This document shows, one piece after another, positions 27,562 through 36,383 of a stretch of DNA of 36,497 bases (positions are counted from its first letter, which is position 1; each line of letters begins with the position of its first letter). A program made the position numbers and the translations under genes. Origin of the DNA: Corynebacterium sp. (GTDB lineage Bacteria; Actinomycetota; Actinomycetes; Mycobacteriales; Mycobacteriaceae); the NCBI RefSeq assembly GCF_030532965.1, contig NZ_JAUNKC010000034.1:1-36497 (forward strand), given 5' to 3'. The notes below the pieces were generated by a model that did no database searches, was not told the origin of the DNA, and was given only the letters and a program-made list of their open reading frames with translations.

Positions 27562-28517
27562 GCGTGATCGACAAGCATATCCGCAATCCGGTCGGCCACA
27601 CCATATAAGCCATCGGATGTGGTTTTCGGGACGTCTAAGTCCCCGATGAGCTGGCGGGCCCGGGTCAGATGGGCTTGGCCTTCGGCGATGACGTCTTCAA
27701 CTACCTGGTGCAAATCTTCGGATTCCAGCCCGTAGTCCAACCGAATGGTCATTAACGTCGCCCGCCCCTGCTTCACGTCGCCACCGGCTACTTTTCCGGT
27801 TTTGTCATAACACCCAATGGCACCGGCGATATCGTCAGCCACCTGGTAGGCGCCGCCCAATTCCTCCGCGACTGCGTCCATATCGGAGATAGGCCGGCCT
27901 GCCGCCAACGACCCCAACTTCAATGGCGCGGCGAAGGAATACACAGCGGTTTTCAGCCGATTGCTTGTCCCCACCAATTCCGGCGTTGGGGCTGGATTCA
28001 CCGAATGGGCGATATCGAGAAGCTCACCGGTGATCGTTAAATCAGCAGCATCGGTCACAATCCGAAACGCTTCGGTGGTGAGGTCACCGGGCAATCCCGC
28101 CTGCGCCAAGAGCCGATACGCGGCATTGAATGCAAGATCCCCCGCCGTGATCGCCACCGATGTCCCCAGATGGTAATCGCCAGTACGCTGGCGCACCACC
28201 GAATGAATGGTAGGCACCCCGCGCCGGAAATCATCGGAATCGATAACATCATCGTGGATTAAAAACGCCGCATGCATGAGGTCGATGCAGGCTCCAAACA
28301 CCTCTGCGGCATACCGCTTGTCACCAGAAACCTCACCCGCTGCGATATGCACCAACATAGAACGTAGGTGTTTTCCCCCGAGCGCGAAGGTAGCAACCGC
28401 ATCGTGGGCGTCGACAAGCAAGTCACAGTCCACCGGCACTTGGCCGCGCGCATCAGCCAGAAACGATCGCACAAGATTGATAGATGCGTTGACCCGCTCG
28501 GTTACGTCTCCAGCCAT
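27558..28517 (-). CDS. crtE: Geranylgeranyl diphosphate synthase
   Basis: 319 residues of the trans-prenyltransferase family. The first Asp-rich motif is HDDVIDSDDFRRG near residue 92 and the second region is QVADDIAG near residue 228. It supplies GGPP, the substrate of CrtB. In C. glutamicum crtE leads the same operon; here it faces the other way and meets crtEb end to end, so it needs its own promoter. A 13-base inverted repeat AAGGA-TTT-TCCTT at 28572-28584 and a TTAAAT box lie in its upstream region. No crtR-like regulator gene is present in the window. Confidence 0.92.
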   Translation of the reverse strand: MAGDVTERVNASINLVRSFLADARGQVPVDCDLLVDAHDAVATFALGGKHLRSMLVHIAAGEVSGDKRYAAEVFGACIDLMHAAFLIHDDVIDSDDFRRGVPTIHSVVRQRTGDYHLGTSVAITAGDLAFNAAYRLLAQAGLPGDLTTEAFRIVTDAADLTITGELLDIAHSVNPAPTPELVGTSNRLKTAVYSFAAPLKLGSLAAGRPISDMDAVAEELGGAYQVADDIAGAIGCYDKTGKVAGGDVKQGRATLMTIRLDYGLESEDLHQVVEDVIAEGQAHLTRARQLIGDLDVPKTTSDGLYGVADRIADMLVDHA

Positions 28518-28571
28518 CTAAGGTCACTGCCTTCGCCGATAGAAGAGTCGACCTGTGTTACAAGGTCGGGC

Positions 28572-28584
28572 AAGGATTTTCCTT
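28572..28584. promoter_or_regulatory. Inverted repeat AAGGATTTTCCTT upstream of crtE
   Basis: 5-bp arms around TTT, about 55 bases before the crtE ATG and next to a possible minus-strand -10 (TTAAAT, 28587-28592). A regulator site is possible but untested. Confidence 0.35.
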
Positions 28585-28687
28585 ACATTTAACAGTAGCC
28601 CACCGAAACTGGAACCAACGGCAGAAAGCACACTTATTTAGTCGTAAAAGTAACCAGGTCACACCCACAAACCACCACCGCTTTTTA

Positions 28688-28699
28688 GCTTTTCGACGC
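28688..28699 (+). repeat. GCTTTTCGACGC dispersed motif, copy 8
   Basis: Exact 12-mer, followed by CACTGCGACC, resembling the extension of copies at 5702 and 35204. It is downstream of the NarL-type regulator gene. Confidence 0.8.
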
Positions 28700-28719
28700 C
28701 ACTGCGACCGGACTATAAC

Positions 28720-29343
28720 CTAAATCCAACCCTTCTCCCGAGCCTTCAAATACGCCTCAAATCGATTTTGCGCTTCCAATTTCGCCATCGCCGACGACAA
28801 ATAATTGCGGGTGGTACCCACCGCCAAAAACACCGCAGCGGCAATATCCTCCACAGAGCCACCCCGGCCCGCCGCCTCAATCACCTCAGCTTCCCGCTCC
28901 GTGAGCGGGCTATCCCCCGACGAAATCGTCATCGCCGCCAGTTCCGGATCGATATACCGCCGCCCGGAGCACATTGCCCGGATCGCCGCAGCAAACTCCT
29001 CCGCCGAGGACGTCTTCGGCATAAACCCCTGCACGCCCGCATTAAGCGCACGTTTGAGCTGACGGGGACGCGAATGACTCGTGACAATAAGTATCTTCGT
29101 CTCGGGCGTGATCCCAAGAATCTGTTCCGCAACCTCAACCCCATCAATGCCGCCCAACTGCAAATCGGTAACACACACGTCGGGCACCGGCTCCCCCACC
29201 TCGTGCCGCTTTCGCCACCAATCCACCACCGCTTCGCCGGAGGAGAAACTCGCCACGACATCCACGTCGTCCTCCAAGCCCAGCAGCGTCGCCAAGGACG
29301 ACGCGATCAAGGTTTCATCGTCCACCACAACGATAGAAATCAT
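28720..29343 (-). CDS. NarL/LuxR-family response regulator
   Basis: 207 residues. The receiver has VVVDDE, the phospho-acceptor in VCVTDLQLGG and the Lys-containing GVQGFMPKTSS segment. A LuxR-type helix-turn-helix follows with LTEREAEVIEAAGRGGSVEDIAA. The ATG overlaps the stop of the kinase gene (ATGA at 29340-29343). It is the last gene of a four-gene operon with an ABC-2 exporter and therefore probably controls exporter expression. The cue is unknown. Confidence 0.93.
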   Translation of the reverse strand: MISIVVVDDETLIASSLATLLGLEDDVDVVASFSSGEAVVDWWRKRHEVGEPVPDVCVTDLQLGGIDGVEVAEQILGITPETKILIVTSHSRPRQLKRALNAGVQGFMPKTSSAEEFAAAIRAMCSGRRYIDPELAAMTISSGDSPLTEREAEVIEAAGRGGSVEDIAAAVFLAVGTTRNYLSSAMAKLEAQNRFEAYLKAREKGWI

Positions 29344-30515
29344 GGTATTTCCGAACCCCATTTCAATTCGACACTAAACTCCGGCGGGTTTCCCGTCATC
29401 ACTATCTGAGCCCCGATAGTAGCCGCCCGCTGCCGCAACGCAGCCAGACCACCCATCTGCCCGACCGCGGCCGTGGCCCCGTCGTTAGTAACAGTCACGC
29501 TGCGCGGCGACAACTCAAACGTCACCGCCGTGGCATCCGCATGCTTTACGACGTTCGTCGCAGCCTCCCGAATAAACCACGCCGCCGTATCATGACACCG
29601 GGTCGGGATGTCCGAAATCTCGCCGGTAACCGTCACCGCTATCCCCACCGAAGACAACAAAGCGCGGGCACCATCAAGCTCACGTTTCGGATCAATCCCC
29701 CGGTACCCCTCCACCACCTGCCCCATATCAGTGCGAGACAACCGGATAAGCTTTTGCAATTCCATCAATTCTTCCGTGATGCGGGAATCGCCTTTCTTAT
29801 CCAGCGCAATCGCCAACTCTGTTTTCACCGACATTGCCGCAAGATGCTGCCCCAACGTGTCGTGCAGCTCCTGCGCAAACCGCAAGCGCTGATCACTCAC
29901 CTGCAATTGAGACTCCAAATTGCGGGCCCGATCAAGCTCCTTGACCATCTTCGATGACCACATCGACACCCTACTGATCCCCACAACAAAAACCGTAAAC
30001 CCAACGATCATCACCGGCGAATTAATAATCTGATGCTGGACAGCTATAAACGTCGCAACCGCGGCAATGATCGTTTTCACCCACGGATAACTAAAAAACG
30101 TGGAATAAACCAACCCCACACAACCAAAGCCAAAAACCACCGCCCCCGCCATCACCGGCGACACCCACAAATTCGAGGAAAACGTGGTCACAAATAACGC
30201 AATGCCCACCGTGATCCAAAACAAACTCAGCCCAACGTTTTTCCACCCATCAGCACTAGGCCGCTGCTTGGAATTAAGCTCCGGAACCCGCTCCAGCACG
30301 ACCGTGACCACCAGGAAATGAGCAAGCGTCACCACGACCCACAACACAGTATGGAAATCAAACGTTACCAAGTCCCTCGATTCCCACGCCGGCTGAAAAC
30401 TTAAGAACAGCAACACCAAAACGCCCGCATGCAGCGACCACCGCATGTAAAAGACGAACTTATCTACGTCGCTAAGCGTCTGCACCCAACCGTGCACCGC
30501 GTCAAGAAACTTCAT
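29340..30515 (-). CDS. Sensor histidine kinase, HisKA_3 (NarL partner) type
   Basis: About 391 residues. The N-terminal half has around five to six membrane helices and very short outside loops, so sensing is likely within the membrane. The dimerisation region holds FAQELHDTLGQHLAAMS with the phospho-His. A HATPase_c part follows (IREAATNVVKHADATAV, GGLAALRQRAATIGAQ). The ATG at 30515 is chosen over a GTG/ATG frame that would run into the permease gene. The family resembles DesK- and LiaS-like kinases coupled to transporters. Confidence 0.9.
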   Translation of the reverse strand: MKFLDAVHGWVQTLSDVDKFVFYMRWSLHAGVLVLLFLSFQPAWESRDLVTFDFHTVLWVVVTLAHFLVVTVVLERVPELNSKQRPSADGWKNVGLSLFWITVGIALFVTTFSSNLWVSPVMAGAVVFGFGCVGLVYSTFFSYPWVKTIIAAVATFIAVQHQIINSPVMIVGFTVFVVGISRVSMWSSKMVKELDRARNLESQLQVSDQRLRFAQELHDTLGQHLAAMSVKTELAIALDKKGDSRITEELMELQKLIRLSRTDMGQVVEGYRGIDPKRELDGARALLSSVGIAVTVTGEISDIPTRCHDTAAWFIREAATNVVKHADATAVTFELSPRSVTVTNDGATAAVGQMGGLAALRQRAATIGAQIVMTGNPPEFSVELKWGSEIP

Positions 30516-30538
30516 AACAGACGATTTTATTAGCTTTG

Positions 30539-31360
30539 CTACCGGTTGGTTTCCCACTTCATGTACTTCGCCGCGGCCCACACCACAGCGACAGCCCACA
30601 CCACCAGCAACAACAAGGGATAGAGCAACCCCAGAACCGGCGCCCCAGCTGACGCCGACCCGGCGCCTAGATCACGCATCGTGCCACCCGCCCATTCGAC
30701 AAACGCAACGTCACCGATCAACGCAAACGGCGTACGGTCGATAAAATTCTGGATCTGCTCCGGCAACGCTATCCGCATAGTAGATTGCGACACCATAGCC
30801 AACACCATGACCGGCAACGACGTCATCTGAGCCGCCTCGGCATTAGCCGTGACCGAACTCGTAATCAACGCCAACGCCGTCGCAATAACAATGCCTAACA
30901 CCATCGCCACCACAAGCACCACACCAGTTAACGGGGTAACGCCCGTAAAACCAACAAGAACGGCAATCATAACGACAGTTAAAACCAACGAAATAACCGC
31001 CCCCGGTGTCGCGATAGCAGCTATGATCTCCACATCTTTAGACTCTCCCGTACGCAGCCGCTTCAACACCTTTTCGTCGCGCCGGGTCGTGGTCATCGAC
31101 AGCACCGAATAGAACTGGACGAACATCAACGTAATGAGGAAAAATACTTCCATTGCTATTGCCGACCGCACAGCCTGCCCACCGATCTGGTCGGCGTTAT
31201 TCATATACAGCATCAGAATTCCGACACCGATGGGAAACGCGACCGCCATCACCATTAACGTCTTATTTCGGATAAACTGCCTTGTCTCCGCCTTCGCTAA
31301 CGCCAGGTAGCGGGACAGCCGTACAGTTGGTGGCCGTTGGGTTTTGGTAAAAGTAGTCAT
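30539..31360 (-). CDS. ABC-2 type exporter permease
   Basis: 273 residues with six membrane helices. After a cytosolic N-terminus (YLALAKAETRQFIRNKTLMV, typical for ABC-2 permeases) the first helix is VMAVAFPIGVGILMLYM. The long first outside loop and the last helices fit the DrrB/YadH family. It is 9 bases downstream of the ATPase gene. It exports an unknown drug, lipid or peptide together with that ATPase. Confidence 0.9.
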   Translation of the reverse strand: MTTFTKTQRPPTVRLSRYLALAKAETRQFIRNKTLMVMAVAFPIGVGILMLYMNNADQIGGQAVRSAIAMEVFFLITLMFVQFYSVLSMTTTRRDEKVLKRLRTGESKDVEIIAAIATPGAVISLVLTVVMIAVLVGFTGVTPLTGVVLVVAMVLGIVIATALALITSSVTANAEAAQMTSLPVMVLAMVSQSTMRIALPEQIQNFIDRTPFALIGDVAFVEWAGGTMRDLGAGSASAGAPVLGLLYPLLLLVVWAVAVVWAAAKYMKWETNR

Positions 31361-31369
31361 GATCTCTCC

Positions 31370-32305
31370 TTAGCTCTGCACCAAAGCTGGCTGACTTCCG
31401 GCAACATTTAAGAACACGGTTTCTAGCGTTGCCGGACGGGCCGAAAAATTCTCTAACTCAACACCGTTGATCCGAGCCCACTCCAATACCTGATAGGTAT
31501 CTTCTTGAATCCGATCGGTGAAAATCGTGACGATGCCACCTGTTTGTTGCACCGTTGTGCCTGGAATGTGCGGCGGCTCGCTTACGGCACTAAACGAAAT
31601 CTCCGCTGACACCGTTCCCACTATTTCCGTCAGCGTGCCAGTGACCGCTATTTCACCGCGGTGCATGATCGCCAACCGATCGCACAACATCTCGGCTTCT
31701 TCCAGGTAGTGCGTGGTTAGCACCATCGTCACGCCTTGGTCTTTGAGCCGGGCCAGCAATTTCCACACGTTACGACGGGATTCCGGGTCAAGACCGGTGG
31801 TTGGCTCGTCAAGGAACAGCAACGACGGATTACCCAATAGCGCGCAGCCTAAGTCAAGGCGCCGCTGTTCTCCACCCGACAGCGCCCCGACCCTCACATC
31901 ACGGCGGTGTTCCAATTCCACATCACGCAATACCTCATCGATGCTGCGTTGATGCGAACAGGTTCCCCGCCACATCTCTAATGTTTCCGCCACCGTCAAT
32001 CCCAGCGGCAAACCGCCCGATTGCAGCATGATCCCCATTTCAGTACGCACGATCGATCGGTTCTTATATGGATCCATCCCGAACACGACAACACTATCGT
32101 CGCTCGGTTCCGCGATGCCTTCAAGAATCTCCAACGTTGAGGTTTTACCGGCGCCATTGGTGCCAAGCAATCCAAATACCTCGCCCTTCGTGACATAAAA
32201 CGACGAGTCTTTGACGGCTTCGTGCGCCGATGCGCCGGAGCCGTACACGCGCTTTAAGTTCTTTACGACGATTACTGGTTGCACATTCTCATTCTTCGTT
32301 TCCAT
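31370..32305 (-). CDS. ABC exporter ATPase, DrrA/CcmA-like
   Basis: 311 residues. Walker A LLGTNGAGKTST is near residue 46, the Q-loop IMLQSGGLPLGLTVAETL near 92, the signature LSGGEQRR near 142, Walker B LLFLDEPTTGLDPES and the switch His TTHYLEEAE. The C-terminal 70 residues are the extra domain found in DrrA-type proteins. It is the first gene of the exporter-kinase-regulator operon. The upstream sequence contains CACACTT/AAGTGTG arms at 32425-32446 but no convincing promoter. Confidence 0.93.
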   Translation of the reverse strand: METKNENVQPVIVVKNLKRVYGSGASAHEAVKDSSFYVTKGEVFGLLGTNGAGKTSTLEILEGIAEPSDDSVVVFGMDPYKNRSIVRTEMGIMLQSGGLPLGLTVAETLEMWRGTCSHQRSIDEVLRDVELEHRRDVRVGALSGGEQRRLDLGCALLGNPSLLFLDEPTTGLDPESRRNVWKLLARLKDQGVTMVLTTHYLEEAEMLCDRLAIMHRGEIAVTGTLTEIVGTVSAEISFSAVSEPPHIPGTTVQQTGGIVTIFTDRIQEDTYQVLEWARINGVELENFSARPATLETVFLNVAGSQPALVQS

Positions 32306-32424
32306 ACTTCTACTGTGTCAGGGCACCCCATAACCCGGTAGGCAGGAAAATAACGAAGATACCTGCAACTATTCATCTCCTCATCTGACTTTTGTCATAC
32401 CCCACCCCATGCACTTCTCACGCG

Positions 32425-32446
32425 CACACTTTAGGGCCGAAGTGTG
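32425..32446. repeat. Inverted repeat CACACTT-8-AAGTGTG
   Basis: Perfect 7-bp arms at 32425-32431 and 32440-32446, 120 bases upstream of the exporter operon. It is a possible operator for a NarL-type dimer or another regulator; spacing fits only loosely. Confidence 0.35.
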
Positions 32447-32503
32447 ATGCCAAGCGCTCCAAAACCTACCCTGAACTGGTAAGAAGCACAGCCCTTCATG
32501 GCA

Positions 32504-32563
32504 ACTCGACTTATTCGTGGTGCGGCGGTTGATTTCGGGGCTTGGGAGGAGAAAAAGTCGAGT
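32504..32563 (-). repeat. 60-bp ACTCGAC...GTCGAGT element, copy 3
   Basis: Both ends are perfect here, extended to CAACTCGACTT (32502-32512) and AAGTCGAGTTG (32555-32565). In minus orientation its interior has the CCC..AAT core of the two copies near 6 kb. The surrounding 32306-32848 gap contains no convincing gene on either strand. Confidence 0.7.
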
Positions 32564-32802
32564 TGGGGGTAACCACAATCTGGCCCAGGAAAATTAGTGC
32601 GGAAAAATCCCCTTCACACCATCAAAACCATAAAGGGCACAACGCTTTGCGCTCCTCCCCCATAGCGCAGCGTCTGTTGCCAATACCTCAGAAACGACAT
32701 ACGCACGAACCTGAAGGCCATGCTTGAATGCGCGCGATTTTCTCGTGCTTCTTCCGTTTTTCAATTAATCGCTGTAGTTTTACCCTTAGCTAAAAATCAC
32801 AA

Positions 32803-32838
32803 CAGCCCTGCGTCGAAAAGCAATCCGACGCCGGGCTG
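32803..32838 (-). terminator. Terminator of the DUF4261 gene, containing the GCTTTTCGACGC motif (copy 9)
   Basis: CAGCCC-T-GCGTCG (32803-32815) and CGACGC-C-GGGCTG (32826-32838) pair with one mismatch around a 10-base loop. The minus strand continues TTGTGATTTTTAGC. The 12-mer occupies one inner arm and part of the loop. Confidence 0.75.
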
Positions 32839-32848
32839 AAACCTAAAA

Positions 32849-33682
32849 CTACTTACGGAACCAGTTAAACAAACCTTTCTTCTTCCGCTCTTCGCTTTGC
32901 AGCTGGATGACCAGTTTTCCGGGGGTGACAAGCGACTGGGTGTACACCGCCTGGATTTTCTCCTCAGCGGTCTCGCCAACCGTATCGCCGTCCTTGATAA
33001 TCAATCCGTTGTCGATCAAATAAACGGCGATATTCTCAAGGAACTCATACGTGTCGCGCGGCGATTTCTGGCTATTGGGAATTTCAATGTCCATCAACCC
33101 CAGTTGATCCAGACCAACCGTGTGCGCAGTAAGGTTGCCGGTTTCGGGATCGTCACCCATGTTGAGCGCGACCCACGCATGAATGAGCGGCATTGGCAGA
33201 ATCTCGGTTGCCAATTCCCGGAAAAGATCCGGCATGATCAGGTGTTCTGCCGCAGCCCAGAACAATGCGAATGTCTCCGGGGAAATGGCTATCAACGATG
33301 CGACCACCTTGGATAGCAAAACGTTTGCACGAAGTGAATCTTCGTCATCAGGATTCATCACGGCCACGATGGTATGCGCTTGGTGTTCGGAGTTGAACGG
33401 CACATCGTCACGCCACAACCGGCTAGTTTCGCACAGATCAGCGATATCGTCGGGGTACGGTGCCGCAACTGGCATGAGCATCACCCCATACTCCCCAACA
33501 TTGAATAAAACCGGGTCTTTTGTCACACCTGGCGTGGATACTGCTGGCTCTTCATCCTCATCCCAGTCTGCAATCAGGTGCGCCTCTTCCGGCCAATCTG
33601 CCGCGAACTGCCGCCTGATGGCTTCTTCGGTTACTGCCGGGTCGAGCGAGTTTTGCAAAATCATTGCCAGTGCTGCGTTCAT
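32849..33682 (-). CDS. DUF4261-domain protein
   Basis: 277 residues. The segments VMLMPVAAPYPDDIADLCETS, HQAHTIVAVMNPDDED, LSKVVASLI, LGLMDIEIPNSQKSPRDTYEFLENIAVYLI and LIIKDGDTVGETAEEKIQAVYT follow the DUF4261 family pattern in order. The protein ends with a basic Lys-rich tail. Members occur next to immunity and SUKH genes in many bacteria, but their biochemistry is not established. GAAAGG precedes the ATG by about ten bases. It is the last gene of a minus-strand block of immunity-like genes and has a good terminator. Confidence 0.85.
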   Translation of the reverse strand: MNAALAMILQNSLDPAVTEEAIRRQFAADWPEEAHLIADWDEDEEPAVSTPGVTKDPVLFNVGEYGVMLMPVAAPYPDDIADLCETSRLWRDDVPFNSEHQAHTIVAVMNPDDEDSLRANVLLSKVVASLIAISPETFALFWAAAEHLIMPDLFRELATEILPMPLIHAWVALNMGDDPETGNLTAHTVGLDQLGLMDIEIPNSQKSPRDTYEFLENIAVYLIDNGLIIKDGDTVGETAEEKIQAVYTQSLVTPGKLVIQLQSEERKKKGLFNWFRK

Positions 33683-33824
33683 GAGTGGTTGCCTTTCTTT
33701 TCTAAGAAGTAAGAACGCAGCCTAGCGTAGCCTACGGGTCCGACATGAGATGCGATTATCCTAAAATAAGCACATATTTATATCACGCCGCACTGGCGAA
33801 CCCATATCGAACGGCATCTTGTTC

Positions 33825-34562
33825 CTACAGGAGAAAACGTTTGCTTTCTATATCGATCCGCACTTTCGGCATGTGATGATATTCGCAAAATTGTTCGTCC
33901 GGACTGCAATCGTCTTTCTCCCACAGCGCATAATCCGCAACAGCCGTGCCGTACTGCAACCAGTATTGGATAAGTGCCGCCGCTTTAAGCGTTGCGTCAT
34001 CGTCGTTATCCTCCGGCGGCAACGCCAATCGGTAGTGCTCATCGACGCTGCCCGCCTGGTATTCCACAAGCCACATGCCGAAATCCCGGCTAAAAACCGC
34101 CTGGGCATACGTCATCCCCGTGGGGTCGGCCAAATCGGTAATCACCACTGGCCGGTCGACGAAACCCACCCGGGTGTGCTGGGCGTGACGCAAGATTTCC
34201 GGCACCAGCCCGATCGATATGGGCATGTCCGGGTGCCACATCAAAGTATCGACGGTGGCGTTGAGCGGTTCTTAGCCCCGCCAGACGACGATATTGCGAA
34301 ACGGTATGGCCAACCCACATCCAGCCGCCACCACCGATTGAATAATCTCCTGACCTTCGGAAAGCGGATTCATCACCGGTACCGCGATCACCCCATCGCC
34401 GATTACGTGGGGGCTAAAACCCGCATCGGCGACAAACTGGCTTAAAGCAGCAGAGGGCTCGCCGCCAGCAAATTTTTGGGCCATAACATCAAAGAAAAAC
34501 GGCTCAGTAATCGGGTCGAAAAAGATAAGGGACATTCGCAAATCCACGTCGAATGGTGTCAT
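33825..34562 (-). pseudogene. Unknown immunity-block gene split by an in-frame TAA
   Basis: Two open segments, 34562-34275 (96 residues) and 34244-33825 (139 residues), lie in the same frame. A TAA at 34272-34274 and nine codons without an ATG (EPLNATVDTL) separate them. Together they would make a ~245-residue protein: the front has SLIFFDPITEPFFFDVMAQK, the back MWHPDMPISIGLVPEILRHA and the acidic LALPPEDNDDD. No family is recognised. The gene lies between a SUKH gene and DUF4261, in their orientation, 42 bases after the first. A second start at the ATG at 34244 could still produce the back half, so two separate small genes cannot be excluded. Confidence 0.55.
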
Positions 34563-34604
34563 TACATCAGCTTTCGTGTTGTATTCCGCCCAGCCATCAA
34601 GATG

Positions 34605-35108
34605 TCACGGACGAGGTGGTTTAGGGGCATCCGGATCGCTGACGTTAGCGGTTATCATCTGCCAAAACGCGTCGAAGGATTCCGCGATCATTGTTTCCTC
34701 TTCCACCTCTAGATCAACGCACACCAACGCTCCTTGCGGGTAGGCAGGGTTATCGCGGTTAAGCAGAATTGGGGTGTGGATTTCACCATCCCCAAGCGCA
34801 ATCAGGTAGCCCCAGCTGGGCATTTCCCACGTATCCATCAGGTGACGCGTGTAGTTGTTCAAACTCAAGTGGTCGTCTGCCGTGCCTTCTGCGACGTTGC
34901 CATATAGTTCTTCTACCGCGCAGCCGAGCTCTTCGTCGTCGAAAAGCTCCCCCACCTCGGGTTCAAACACCCCACCGCCGCATCCCGCGATAACCTGCCG
35001 GTACGTCTCAGGCAACTCGAAGCCGATAGCGCGTTCAATCTCCGCAATCCGGGCCGGATCGCAGGCATCACCCGTTTGTAAGAAAATATCGTCCCAGTTA
35101 CACCACAC
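34605..35108 (-). CDS. SMI1/KNR4 (SUKH) family immunity-like protein
   Basis: 167 residues. The N-terminal helix IAEIERAIGFELPETYRQVIAGCGGGVF is the classic SUKH opening (E..iG..LP..Y......GG). WGYLIALGDGEIHTPILLN and GALVCVDLEVEEET give the central strands, and SFDAFWQMI the closing helix. SUKH proteins bind and neutralise diverse toxins of secretion-associated systems. The start is GTG at 35108 with AGAGAGG about ten bases upstream. It is only distantly related to the SUKH-like copies in the 6-9 kb array. No toxin gene is near in this window. Confidence 0.88.
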   Translation of the reverse strand: MWCNWDDIFLQTGDACDPARIAEIERAIGFELPETYRQVIAGCGGGVFEPEVGELFDDEELGCAVEELYGNVAEGTADDHLSLNNYTRHLMDTWEMPSWGYLIALGDGEIHTPILLNRDNPAYPQGALVCVDLEVEEETMIAESFDAFWQMITANVSDPDAPKPPRP

Positions 35109-35186
35109 TTTTCACACCACCTCTCTATGAATCTCGCTTTCTTCAAAAGTGTAAGACACATGTCGATATCGTGCGGGTAGTGCGCT

Positions 35187-35221
35187 AATAAAAAGGCTGT
35201 TTCGCTTTTCGACGCCACAGC
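35187..35221 (-). terminator. Terminator-like hairpin after the AAA ATPase pseudogene, containing the motif (copy 10)
   Basis: On the minus strand GCTGT-GG-CG-TCGAAAAG-CG-AA-ACAGC forms an interrupted stem and is followed by CTTTTTAT. The exact 12-mer GCTTTTCGACGC lies at 35204-35215 within it. Confidence 0.5.
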
Positions 35222-36361
35222 TACCAAAAATGCGGCCCGGTATTGTGATTGCTGAGCCGACCAAAATATTTCCGCATTCCTGGAATGGTGTACTCATAGA
35301 ATCCGCGCCTAGGGGAATAAACAATGTGCTTCGCCATTAATTTACGTCCGTAATGCGAAACCGTGTCAGATCCCTTGCCCAGTTCTCCGGCAATGTCGCC
35401 TGTCCGCATAGACCCTGGTGCGTCCGACATAGCAACCAGAAAATCATATTCTAATTGCGGCAGGTCCTTAAGCACGGGCTCTATCACTAGTCGGACCAGA
35501 TCACGCTGCGCTTGTTCAATTGCTCACAAGACATGATCCATATCTACCTGTTCCATGGCTGACTGCGACATACGCGCCCAGCTGTAGTAGCCGACAAGCT
35601 GGATCAAAAACGGGAAACCTCGCGTTGCCATAACAGCTGCGTCCAGGGCAGCACTATCCCACTGCCGCGCCACATCAGTTACCGGTTTTTGCAACCCTAT
35701 CCGAACGTCATCTGGAGAAACAGCACCTAAATCAACACGCATCGCTCGCCGCAAGAACGTTACCCCAGGATGGCGCAGCAATTTATCCACGTTTTCCGGC
35801 AAACCAGCGAACACAATGGCAATATTTCGCCCTTCCCGAAACATGTGCTGAATCGCGGTAGCAATTGCCGCTAATTCCGCAGCAGAATCGAGATGGACCT
35901 CATCAATGGTTATCAGGATTCCGGAATTTCTCTCCTGCACAATATCGGCAATATCGCTAAGAACAGAGCGTAACCCTGGTCGCTATTCATGCTTTTCCGA
36001 AACTTGTGTTGTTACCCCACCTAACCCCGCAGCGCTAATTCCCGTTATTTTTCGGTTCGTCGAAGAATCATCAATAACACGGAGAATACGTGGTGCGTGC
36101 TCAAAAATTATTCGCTCTTCTATCCCTACCAATGCGGTTTCTTCAATAGTCACCCACCCTTGCTCCCAAGCGGTGGCTTCCAACTCATTCAGCACAACCG
36201 TTTTGCCCACACCACGGGTTCCTACCAAAAACAATGCTCGTGCTGGCGCGCCAGGCCCCGCCTTTAACGCATCATTAAAAAGCCTGTACCACTTCATCCC
36301 GCCCCACAGGAACAGCAGGAGTGAAACCAAATGTTGGCGTAAATGGGTTGGATGTTTTCAT
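35221..36361 (-). pseudogene. AAA ATPase with C-terminal winged helix, broken by three lesions
   Basis: The reconstructed protein starts at the ATG at 36361 (KTSNPFTPTFGFTPAVPVGRDE), continues after a one-base insertion in the A-run 36277-36281 with Walker A FLVGTRGVGKTVVLNELE, then meets a TAG at 35983-35985. It goes on through Walker B GILITIDEVHLDS, meets a TGA at 35524-35526, and ends in a winged-helix part (TGDIAGELGKGSDTVSHYGRKL). The order NPF.P.FG..P...VGRDE, P-loop, IDE and C-terminal helix-turn-helix is that of the archaeal/Orc1-like stand-alone ATPases. Three independent lesions of different kinds argue for a true pseudogene. A 27-bp tandem repeat begins 22 bases upstream of the ATG. 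Confidence 0.85.
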
Positions 36362-36383
36362 AACTCAACCCGTACCAGCGTCG

